A DNA stretch of 64,000 nucleotides from Skeletonema tropicum. Taxonomy: Eukaryota; Bacillariophyta; Thalassiosirophyceae; Thalassiosirales; Thalassiosiraceae. Under the pieces are notes generated by a model. The model did not search any database. It was not told the origin of the DNA and worked only from the letters and a program-made list of their open reading frames with translations. The translations under genes were made by a program, and so were the position numbers. The number at the start of each line of letters is the position of its first letter. Within the stretch, counting starts at the first letter, position 1. Below, one piece after another: positions 41,774 to 51,866 of this stretch. Location of the stretch: positions 3,844,001 through 3,908,000 of the forward strand of contig CM074133.1 in assembly GCA_037178625.1 (NCBI GenBank), in the 5' to 3' direction.

Positions 41774-41806
<33 letters not shown>

Positions 41807-41970
41807 ATTGGTTCGAAGGTGGGAGGAGGAGTGGGAGAAAGAATGGTGCATGACCCTAACAGTTGGGTGTCAGTAGATTCGTAGTCGCCACCGGTTGCTA
41901 CTTCATCTCCGTATTGAACGCTGTAGGAACCATTACCATGAGAACAGCAGATGCCGTCTCCATAAGAGTC
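41623..41970 (-). CDS. secreted DSYGDG/SPT-rich protein, exon 2 of 2 (C-terminal)
   Basis: Follows acceptor ACCAG (AG at 41971-41972 on the minus strand) preceded by a pyrimidine-rich tract. It begins exactly with DSYGDGICCSHGNGSYS, in phase 0 with exon 1 at 46268-46642. The DSYGDGICC block plus GDEVATGGDYESTDTQLLGSC completes a small Cys-containing domain common in secreted diatom and oomycete proteins, often linked to serine protease or lectin domains. A linker ILSPTPPPT, a run of nine Phe encoded by a 29-base homopolymer, and a tail of SPT[LVE] repeats follow. Together the exons give 240 aa. The homopolymer length decides the frame of the tail, so that part is the least certain. Function unknown; extracellular. 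Confidence 0.8.
41638..41740. repeat. 12-bp minisatellite encoding SPT repeats
   Basis: About eight units of the form GGTGGGAGACNC on the plus strand, translated on the minus strand as SPT[LVE]. Codon-level variation is small, suggesting recent slippage. Confidence 0.85.
41776..41804. repeat. 29-base poly(A)/poly(T) tract
   Basis: Uninterrupted A run on the plus strand inside exon 2 of the minus-strand gene. Prone to length error in sequencing and to slippage in vivo. Confidence 0.9.
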
Positions 41971-42093
41971 CTGGTAATATTCATATGCAAAAGCACGTAT
42001 TGAAAAAGAAAATGAGAAAGACAAAGAGGAAGAGTCGCGGTCGCGGAGTCGAAGTCATTTCGTTCTCGTGAGGGATAAGTCAAAAAGAGAGAT

Positions 42094-44155
42094 GTACAAG
42101 TGGATAAAATTCCGGTGTAAAAGTTACACCGGGTACAAAAGGCCCTGTCAACGGGGTATAATTTGCCTCCAAGGTGTCCGCTCGTGCCCTCAAGACCGCC
42201 CACTCCAGACCACGCAAAGTTACATACAGCAATGAAACGAATGAGGTTGTTGAAGTAAAAATGTGCATTATTTAATGTAGACCTACACAAGATTTTCATC
42301 TGCCTATTGCTGTTCTTTTGTAATCTCCAAAACTTTGGAATGCGCTCTTTCAGCCAGCGGTCAGCTTTGGCCGTTGCCATTGCCGCAAGCTTGCTATCTT
42401 GGTCCAATTCCGAACAGTTGAAATATGGCGGCGATATCCATAATATGTCGTCTCGATATCGAGACAGGCAGCTCTTCTTACCACATTCAAATCACCTGCG
42501 TCTTAACGAAAGTGATACATCTCCGTCACACCTCCAAGCTTCCAGCCCGCTCGTAGACACAAGGCAACAATCGATGGGCCCACAGTGCTGGCATTGGCGA
42601 CCATACTTCCGACGCCTTTCAAGTAGAATGAGTACCAAGTTCTTGCCAGTTGATCCCAATGTCGTAAAAATCATCCTTGATTTCCTCAACGAGATCATGC
42701 ATTCGACTACTCTACCTAGTACACTGGTATTGGTGCCAGAAAACACGCAAAGATCTACCTTGCGAACAGCACGAGACAGATGTGAGGCTTTTCTTGATTG
42801 GCGAAGCAGTGCTATGGACCGTGCATGCCTCACGCTGCTTACCCTTCTCCTTATCGAATACAAACAATTCAAGTAAACTTCCTCGAAGTCAATGCGTATC
42901 ATTTTCACATATTTTCACATTCAAACAGTTCTCACTGCTCTTCATCAAGTTCCAGTCCAAAAGAAGCATGAGATGATTGAAAATCTCTCTCTCTCTCCAC
43001 TTTCAAATGCTCTTTATTATTTCGTATGCTTCGGATTTCATCACGTCTTCGCCCTTCGTGAGCTTGAGACCGAGTTGTTGCCTTGCTGCAGCAACGTGGC
43101 GTGTTATTAATGTAGGTCCCAAGATCTTGCGCAAAAGGCATCTCCGCTCTTGCTACTGCTACTTCGTAGACCCAAGCAATTGCACTGCGTTTCCATTATA
43201 TTGCTCGATTGGAAGACTCTACCATCTTCGACTGCAATGTCGGGGGTGATTTCATCTGTTATTTTCAGCGCCTTCATGTACTTCTCGGCGCATGAACGTT
43301 CAACCACAGCAACATTAAACTTAGTAGTCATATGTACTCCACAACTATATCATAATCAAGAGCTTCACCCCATCTATCCTGAGGAAACTGATATGGTGGT
43401 GCCTATCACGCAATGGTTTGAGCGCGTCAACAGCATCGACGATATAATTTCGGAGAGCCGTCCTCTTGTGATCATTTTTGTTCTGATCTTCATTGTCAGC
43501 ATCTATCATCTTTTCCAGGTGCTCATCGTTCAATTTCTATGCGGTTATCGAAAAGACGAACCAAACCAAATGAGGAAAGTTGCAACGCTGCCGTCATCAA
43601 AAACACTCTTTTTCTATATCATAACTTAGGATCTTTTCAACACGATCGGTGGATGCCCTTGCACTTGCATCGGCAGCAGGAGAGGTTGTTGCGGGATGCA
43701 TTCGCAGCGGTGATTTCGTCGGCGCCTTCTTCTTGTTCTTGCTGGGGCGGCCCTTTGACTTCATTGGATCCGGCATCTTTGTGGGCGGTGATTGTGAGTT
43801 GGATATTAGTTGTGTGATAGGGTGCCATGTCCATGTCGCCATTGCGTTGCCATTGCCATTGAGCAGTGTGACGAATTTTTGAATTTTGGTGAACGCATGA
43901 ACGTACTTTACGGGCATCGCCGCAAAAAGTATGACCGTGGGCAGTCCACTGGGCTGGTTTGTCTCCCGGTGTAAAAGTTACACCGGAAGATGGAGTAATA
44001 TCGTGTATTTTTACTTGCCGCAGCAAAGAGCCAACAAAGCAAGAGGAATTGAGATAAAATATATTCGTGTATTTCAAGAAAAAGTGTAAAAGTTACACCG
44101 GGAAAGTACACAGAATACCGAATTCCGACGTATTTTACACCGTAATTTTTGGTAA
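42094..44155. mobile_element. 2062-bp element, tandem copy 1, inside an intron
   Basis: Identical by eye, including every open frame, to 44156-46217. The array has the form GTA-element-GTA-element-GTA (42094-42096, 44156-44158, 46218-46220), consistent with two head-to-tail insertions sharing a 3-bp target duplication, or an unequal-crossover duplicate. Both ends carry inward-facing GGTGTAAAA about 15 bases from the terminus. A 21-base palindrome (CCGGTGTAA, three bases, TTACACCGG) lies at 42112-42132 and 43966-43986, and a partial one at 44084-44101. The minus strand has several frames broken by shifts, one with an AT-hook-like KSKGRPSKNKKK near 43760; no transposase was recognised. Confidence 0.8.
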
Positions 44156-46217
44156 GTACAAGTGGATAAAATTCCGGTGTAAAAGTTACACCGGGTACAA
44201 AAGGCCCTGTCAACGGGGTATAATTTGCCTCCAAGGTGTCCGCTCGTGCCCTCAAGACCGCCCACTCCAGACCACGCAAAGTTACATACAGCAATGAAAC
44301 GAATGAGGTTGTTGAAGTAAAAATGTGCATTATTTAATGTAGACCTACACAAGATTTTCATCTGCCTATTGCTGTTCTTTTGTAATCTCCAAAACTTTGG
44401 AATGCGCTCTTTCAGCCAGCGGTCAGCTTTGGCCGTTGCCATTGCCGCAAGCTTGCTATCTTGGTCCAATTCCGAACAGTTGAAATATGGCGGCGATATC
44501 CATAATATGTCGTCTCGATATCGAGACAGGCAGCTCTTCTTACCACATTCAAATCACCTGCGTCTTAACGAAAGTGATACATCTCCGTCACACCTCCAAG
44601 CTTCCAGCCCGCTCGTAGACACAAGGCAACAATCGATGGGCCCACAGTGCTGGCATTGGCGACCATACTTCCGACGCCTTTCAAGTAGAATGAGTACCAA
44701 GTTCTTGCCAGTTGATCCCAATGTCGTAAAAATCATCCTTGATTTCCTCAACGAGATCATGCATTCGACTACTCTACCTAGTACACTGGTATTGGTGCCA
44801 GAAAACACGCAAAGATCTACCTTGCGAACAGCACGAGACAGATGTGAGGCTTTTCTTGATTGGCGAAGCAGTGCTATGGACCGTGCATGCCTCACGCTGC
44901 TTACCCTTCTCCTTATCGAATACAAACAATTCAAGTAAACTTCCTCGAAGTCAATGCGTATCATTTTCACATATTTTCACATTCAAACAGTTCTCACTGC
45001 TCTTCATCAAGTTCCAGTCCAAAAGAAGCATGAGATGATTGAAAATCTCTCTCTCTCTCCACTTTCAAATGCTCTTTATTATTTCGTATGCTTCGGATTT
45101 CATCACGTCTTCGCCCTTCGTGAGCTTGAGACCGAGTTGTTGCCTTGCTGCAGCAACGTGGCGTGTTATTAATGTAGGTCCCAAGATCTTGCGCAAAAGG
45201 CATCTCCGCTCTTGCTACTGCTACTTCGTAGACCCAAGCAATTGCACTGCGTTTCCATTATATTGCTCGATTGGAAGACTCTACCATCTTCGACTGCAAT
45301 GTCGGGGGTGATTTCATCTGTTATTTTCAGCGCCTTCATGTACTTCTCGGCGCATGAACGTTCAACCACAGCAACATTAAACTTAGTAGTCATATGTACT
45401 CCACAACTATATCATAATCAAGAGCTTCACCCCATCTATCCTGAGGAAACTGATATGGTGGTGCCTATCACGCAATGGTTTGAGCGCGTCAACAGCATCG
45501 ACGATATAATTTCGGAGAGCCGTCCTCTTGTGATCATTTTTGTTCTGATCTTCATTGTCAGCATCTATCATCTTTTCCAGGTGCTCATCGTTCAATTTCT
45601 ATGCGGTTATCGAAAAGACGAACCAAACCAAATGAGGAAAGTTGCAACGCTGCCGTCATCAAAAACACTCTTTTTCTATATCATAACTTAGGATCTTTTC
45701 AACACGATCGGTGGATGCCCTTGCACTTGCATCGGCAGCAGGAGAGGTTGTTGCGGGATGCATTCGCAGCGGTGATTTCGTCGGCGCCTTCTTCTTGTTC
45801 TTGCTGGGGCGGCCCTTTGACTTCATTGGATCCGGCATCTTTGTGGGCGGTGATTGTGAGTTGGATATTAGTTGTGTGATAGGGTGCCATGTCCATGTCG
45901 CCATTGCGTTGCCATTGCCATTGAGCAGTGTGACGAATTTTTGAATTTTGGTGAACGCATGAACGTACTTTACGGGCATCGCCGCAAAAAGTATGACCGT
46001 GGGCAGTCCACTGGGCTGGTTTGTCTCCCGGTGTAAAAGTTACACCGGAAGATGGAGTAATATCGTGTATTTTTACTTGCCGCAGCAAAGAGCCAACAAA
46101 GCAAGAGGAATTGAGATAAAATATATTCGTGTATTTCAAGAAAAAGTGTAAAAGTTACACCGGGAAAGTACACAGAATACCGAATTCCGACGTATTTTAC
46201 ACCGTAATTTTTGGTAA
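44156..46217. mobile_element. 2062-bp element, tandem copy 2, inside an intron
   Basis: Offset by exactly 2062 from copy 1 with no difference noticed. Its right end, GTAATTTTTGGTAA, adjoins GTA at 46218-46220 and then 47 bases of intron up to the donor of exon 1. Near-perfect identity means either a very recent event or an assembly duplication. Confidence 0.8.
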
Positions 46218-46267
46218 GTAAATGTAATGAAGATACTTGCATTTGCAGAGAGATGACATATTCTTAC

Positions 46268-46642
46268 CTCTATTTCGAACTGATACTGGCCTTCAGGGAC
46301 ACACATGTGTTTGTCTTCAGATTTCAAACCGCCACCAGACATGACGGGAACGGGAGTCGAAGAAGATTCGCAAGTGTTGGTTACAGCCCAGGATATTTCT
46401 TCCTCATATTCATCTGAGACGATAGTTACCGTTACCCTCAATAATTTTTCTGAAGCCGAGCAATAGCCGAACCCTCCACTAAGAGCACGCGATGTCTGCT
46501 CTTTGATCCAATCAGCGTAGTAACTCACACGAGCATATATTCCAGGATTGTCTCCAGTAGTGTTGCCAGCCTCAACTGCATCTCCGAGGCCGAGGAGGAG
46601 TAGGAATGAAGAGAAAACTAGCTTCATGATAGATGATTTCAT
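46268..46642 (-). CDS. secreted DSYGDG/SPT-rich protein, exon 1 of 2 (signal peptide, trypsin C-terminal remnant)
   Basis: Starts MKSSIMKLVFSSFLLLLGLG, a good signal peptide; a second Met at 46627 is an alternative start. It is followed by NPGIYARVSYYADWIKEQTS, which is the C-terminal strand-helix of trypsin-like (S1) serine proteases, although the catalytic domain is absent. LRVTVTIVSDEYEEEISWAV, then NTC and EGQYQFEIE, forms the first half of the domain completed by exon 2. The donor GTAAGAATA begins right after codon 125 (minus strand, 46267), phase 0. The intron to 41971 is 4297 bases, of which about 4130 are the tandem 2062-bp elements; without them it would be ~170 bases, a normal size. 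Unspliced reading would add 43 unrelated codons. Confidence 0.82.
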
Positions 46643-48543
46643 AGAGTGGGTAGATGTAGAGGCAGGATCAGGATATGCAATATATTATGATCTGACGTCT
46701 TAGTAAGTGGTAGACGAAGATGAAGAGATGAAGGATGAAAGATGAGTGAGTAGGGGGGTGCACGTAGTAGCGCGAAGCACGATTGTGTGATCATGTGGTC
46801 GAAACAATGATGCCGATGCTTTTGGTCTCTTTCTCTTGTATTTTTAGTAGATAATCTTCGAAGTGGAGAACTTTTTACTTTCAACATGGTGCGCGAACAG
46901 CATGCTTTTCTCTCCAACGCTCATGGGACATCAACCAGGCTTCCTTTTATGTAAGTAGACGGAACGAATCATTTTGCGAAGAAGCCCTGAAGCCTGAAGT
47001 CCTGACTGATAATAAGGCTTCGCATTTCGCATATTGAAGAAGGTTGATGCTTACTACACTTTCTTCTACTATTCCTACGTTGAATAAGGCGAGCGAGATT
47101 AGAAAGTAAGTAACTAAACCGTATGTGTGAAAAAGAAGAAGTATGATACATAACAACGTGTTTGTGATATCCCTATCATCATACCGAAGGTTAATGCAGG
47201 GTCTCTCTTGAAACCCAGGTTTAAACCAGGGTTAGCGCTGTGCCACTAATGGATGCCATAGACGCCGCCGACCGCCTAACCACTGCGTCGGGATCATCAA
47301 CTGGACCAATATGATCAATGTTGACCGTTGGTTTGGGCCGCGGTAGTGTGTGTGGGTTTGTGGTTTGTGGTGTGGCCTCATCACATGGCACCGGCCATCA
47401 TCTTTTTCAGTCGTCGTCAAGCAGTTGTGGTGATGGTTACGTCAACCATAAACGTCCGTCTCGCCTCCTCATCATAACGCGTTGATACTAAATAAACATG
47501 GGAATGTTTCGGAGCCGGTATTCCTTCGAGTGGGGATTGTATTCATGCTACATTCGACAATCGCCAATCGCCACTCGGTATTATTTTCCGGCCACAATAT
47601 TAATCGTCGATGATCGACAAATCAAATGATTTGGATAGCCAACACACGATTGTGAGGGCAGCAGAAGTGAACAATAATGTATTATGGATAATTCGGGCGT
47701 GTGGAATGGACACAACTATCCATGTTATGATGCGTCAACACGTCGTCTTCAGAATGGCAACTCACAACTTCACTTTTTACTTCTGCAAACACGGAGAAGA
47801 TTAGTGTTGTTTCATGTTTAAATATTTGATAGTGGCGGAAATAGTGCGAAGTGAGGGGCAGTGGGAAGTACTGAGTGGGAAGTACCCCATAATCATGCAG
47901 TGAAGTGAATACTGAATGATATCTACTGGTGGGGATATAAATGTGAAATTTATTCACAGCACTGAAACAACGCTCATTTGATTATCATATCTCATAATCG
48001 CCCATCGAATCGATCACAATTATATCAAATACAATAAGGCACAGTGTAATGTATGCAGTTCACTATTTTAAGCATTGAATGCATATGATGCAAAGATTTA
48101 CCTTCCTTCCAACACGTTTCAACTCTAAAGTAGCGGGAATATCACGCCATCGAGGGCAAAGTATCAGTTGAAATCATAGCAATAGCAAGCCCATGATATC
48201 TGCTGACGTCGACGATCATTGGTTCTGGATATAGAAGCATTCTGCGTTGTGCGTAGGCTGCTATTGCAGTGGACACCATGGTAGACATGGGACATGGTCA
48301 AGATCTGCTGGTGGTATCTATTCTACGCGTAAGTAGCTAGTATTACGTACTTATTTACTCTTTTTAAACCAGGTTTAGCCCTTCGCGCCATTTCCTACCG
48401 CGGTAGAACCACGGGAACCGTGGTAGAACCAAAACGAACACCGCACAAAAAGAAGTGGTTGGTGGTGGTTATTATGGTAAATGACTTGTAGCTTGCTGCT
48501 GCTAGAGAGAGGATGCGGTAATAGAATAGTCGCCGAGAGTCAA
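46643..48543. other. gene-free stretch upstream of the secreted-protein gene
   Basis: Presumably includes the promoter of the minus-strand gene starting at 46642. No other gene or recognised repeat. Confidence 0.4.
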
Positions 48544-49988
48544 GGACCGATCTCACGATCAGCTGATCGAGTTTCGACAATCTCCTTCAATCAGGATTTT
48601 CGAGGCATTCGTTCCAAGCATCTTGGCGCCAGTCGATTCGAATGAAATTTTAATTCGATTCGCTTTCCATCCACGAGCTCTCCACCTATCATATATAACG
48701 GTATAGATGAAACAAACAGGTTAATCTACTAATTAGTACTAATTAGTCATTGTATTCCTATCATATTGTACAGTTTCAACATTCATAATTCGTACATCTT
48801 GCCATCATTTCGACGATATCCTTATCAATTTATACACACTAAGATGGTCCAGGTTAGATCGCACTCATGTAAGGATCATTCATTTTGCACAAGGCGAGAT
48901 TGGAATTGAAGGCACCCAATAGTGCATTACTACGAGCCATACAAAAGAGACTCAGCTTTGGCAGTTGGTGCAAGATTCCAGTGATACACGGCTTATTTTC
49001 TTGAGCACATGAATTTGATCTGCCACGACCAATTTGTGTTACCGACTTTCGTATAGAGAAAAAGCATCTGATCTCTAGCAATCCTGATTAAGAAGAGGTG
49101 CCCATCACTGCGTCATTGCTTCAATTAGCTCTAGATAGTCCCTGCTTATTTGCCCAAAGATTGACACCATTTGAGACCATGCGTGAATAAAAATGCGATC
49201 AATCTTCCACTAGTGAATAAATTCAATCCATTCGTTTATGCCGAAGAAATTAATGCGAATGACGAATATTATCTGATTGCGGCGTATTAGATTGAAGAAA
49301 GGGTGGAAGCGCTCGACAAGATCATCCAATTCGTATTATATCCACAGCAGCACTCCTCTGCACTGAGTTCGACAAGAACGTATCAAATTCGAATTGTAAA
49401 ACTTTGAATACAGGCTGAATATTCGAGGGGCACATGCAATGACTATATCCGCGGAGTTCCTATGGTGTAACAACACCGTTCTGGACTAGTATTGTCCCCT
49501 CGCCCTCGATGGATTTCGATGGAATCGTCCTTTTGTGACATCCGCCCAACCTCTTTAAGAATAAAAATCCTTCTGTTGTGGTCAACTTGGGTGGATACGA
49601 ATACAAACAACGTGCCGTATTTCTTCTGGGAGATCCATCGAAAGAGACCGAAAGGCTGGAGGGATGAATGATGTCGTGGGAGACCGCAGAACCTTCATGG
49701 AAGCTGAATGGCCTACACAGGACCGATCGGGTGATAATTGAAGCACTGAATACGCACTGAAAAATTATGGGGCACATGCATTGACGATATCAGGGAAATT
49801 CCTATGGACTAGTAGCACCATCTTTGGTAGGTGGATGCATGTGCCCCTCATGAGATTTCGATGGACGGGCAGTGGTCGTTTAGTTAGGGGGCTTACTAGC
49901 TTTAATTAAAAATAAAGGTCTCGGGTTCAAGGTCTCGGGAATCCCAATTGAAGCGCGCCCATCTATCAGCTGATCGTGAGATCGGTCC
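48544..49988. repeat. 1.45-kb block bounded by 24-bp perfect inverted repeats
   Basis: GGACCGATCTCACGATCAGC plus TGAT at 48544-48567 is exactly mirrored at 49965-49988, seventy bases before the MYND gene at 50059. The core ATCAGCTGAT is itself palindromic. No target duplication or transposase seen. Confidence 0.6.
49425..49849. repeat. 425-bp inverted-repeat unit
   Basis: GAGGGGCACATGCA (49425-49438) and TGCATGTGCCCCTC (49836-49849) are perfect inverted repeats. A third, direct copy of the left end (GGGGCACATGCATTGAC... then ATTCCTATGG) lies near 49769. Possibly a small MITE. Confidence 0.5.
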
Positions 49989-50058
49989 AAGAGCTTTGTG
50001 TGTAAATGAAATCAACTTCGACCTCTAGTTCATCTTATTTGTGGAGCAGCGGTGAAAT

Positions 50059-50985
50059 ATGAGCGAAGATACAAACACCACGTCAAGTTGTGCCAACTGC
50101 GGCATCGCAGAACTTGATGACGTTAAATTGAAGAATTGCACCGCTTGTGATCTCGTTCGATACTGTAGCGATGCGTGTGAGAGGGGACATAAATCAGAAC
50201 ACGAAAATACATGTAAAAATCGGGTTGCTGAATTGCGTGACAAATTATTATTCAAGCAACCGGAAAGCACGCATCTTGGGGACTGTCCGATCTGCATGAT
50301 GCCACTGTCGCTTGATCTAACGAAATCTTCTCAGTACTCATGTTGCTTTCAACTCATTTGTAATGGCTGCGCTGTTGCCAATACGATACGAGAAAAGGAA
50401 GCATCAATGATTTCATCATGTCCGTTTTGTCGAAAATCTATTGCCACAAAAAATGATGGGGAATTTGAGAAACGAAGGATGAAACGAATAGAGGCAAATG
50501 ACCCCGTTGCAATTCAGGTAGAAGGAGTAGAATATTATAGCAAAGGAGACTATAGTGGTGCATTTGAGTATTATGCAAAGGCTGCCGAATTGGGGAATGC
50601 CGAGGCGCATTGTAAACTAGCAGCTATGTATCAATTAGGGAGAGGTGTTGAGAAGGATGAGGGGAAATGTTTACATCACATGGAAGAGGCTGCTATTCGT
50701 GGCCACCCACATGCTAGATACGTCCTTGGGAAGAATGAATTAAGCAATGGCAATCCTGAGAGAGCGGTGAAACATTGGATCATCGCTGCCAAACAGGGAG
50801 AAGATAAACCAATCAAAATGCTGATGGACGCATTCAAGAGGGGATTTGTTAGCAAAGAGGTACTTGCTACTACTTTGCGTGCACACCAGGCAGCTGTGGA
50901 TGCAACCAAGAGTCCGCAAAGGGAGACAGCTGCGGAGTTAGCGGCGAATTATGAGCGATTCGTGAAGGAACGGGGTTATGATTGA
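50059..50985 (+). CDS. MYND finger / RING-like finger / Sel1-repeat protein (308 aa)
   Basis: Longest intact family member, starting MSEDTNTTSSCANCGIAELDD. MYND ligands are kept, with a basic ERGHKSEHENTC end. In the second finger the usual CCSK is CCFQ, but all Cys remain (CPIC, CCFQLICNGC, CPFCRK). Sel1 region: AFEYYAKAAELGNAEAHCKL, GVEKDEGKCLHHMEEAAIRG, ERAVKHWIIAAKQGED. The C-terminus is extended to ELAANYERFVKERGYD. The leader, CTTATTTGTGGAGCAGCGGT then GAAAT, is the class seen at 56039 and, diverged, at 61376 on the other strand. The block bounded by 24-bp inverted repeats ends just upstream. Confidence 0.88.
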   Translation: MSEDTNTTSSCANCGIAELDDVKLKNCTACDLVRYCSDACERGHKSEHENTCKNRVAELRDKLLFKQPESTHLGDCPICMMPLSLDLTKSSQYSCCFQLICNGCAVANTIREKEASMISSCPFCRKSIATKNDGEFEKRRMKRIEANDPVAIQVEGVEYYSKGDYSGAFEYYAKAAELGNAEAHCKLAAMYQLGRGVEKDEGKCLHHMEEAAIRGHPHARYVLGKNELSNGNPERAVKHWIIAAKQGEDKPIKMLMDAFKRGFVSKEVLATTLRAHQAAVDATKSPQRETAAELAANYERFVKERGYD

Positions 50986-51866
50986 TTTGCTGAAACCTGA
51001 AGTCATGTTGTACGTGACAACCAAGGAGTTAAAATCTCATACATCACTCCATGTAAGATATGGTACACTGTTTCGTTCTTCACGTCAGGTTCCTCAGTTT
51101 TCATTTCTCCTATTACTTATTACTTTTGATTCTTTTGACAGATCAAATTATTCTCCTCCACCCTCTTCTCTCTAGTTGCTGGCTAATGTTAATGCTATTG
51201 ACAGTTAGATGTGAACAGCAATATAGCCTCAAGTCATGAGCATTGCAATGCATTCAGGCTGCTAGCTATTGTACTTCTCGTCTAGTATAGAGAGTAATTT
51301 TCTAAATAAGCTTTAAGCTTTAAGCTACTTCTTTTATGACATAAAATCTCGATCTTCAGACACGTGTCTGAGTCACCTGGAGGTGACTCTGGTGTGAGGA
51401 CTCCCATTTATGACAGAAGATGCCTTCGCAATGCATTCCCGGAAACAATCTATCCCAATAGTCAAGGAGCTCCATAAGGCGAACTTGGTAGAGACTCCCA
51501 CCTTACACACCTATCAGGCCCAACAAACTTTCACGAGTTGCCGTCTGAATTTACCACAGCCCCTTTAGAATGACCCTCTTTTTTGTACGAATACGTGACT
51601 GATCTTCTCGAAAGAAACATCTCGGGCTGACCTGTTGGCGAGGGCTATTCTGACAAAGCAACACAAAAGCAGAAACACACACACATTGCATTCACTATGT
51701 ACCCACAATAAGCCTGCAACATGCATAATTGCAAAGCAGGCCTGCAACTAACATCATAACATGCATCAAGGTGTTCGCTTACTTTGACTTCGATTATCTC
51801 CCAACGACTGCAAGCAGCCTTTTGTTTCACGCTCGCTCAGTCATTAAGTGAAATCATATTTACGTC
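50986..51866. other. intergenic, no gene seen
   Basis: AT-rich 3' flank of the MYND gene and 5' flank of the 754-aa gene. It holds the direct repeat AAGCTTTAAGCTTTAAGCTA near 51310. Confidence 0.4.

Noticed and set aside
42307..42876. 189-aa plus-strand ORF in the 2062-bp element (and its copy at 44369-44938)
   Set aside because: Overlapped by long frames on the other strand, no recognisable domain, and composition gives no support; left as part of the element.
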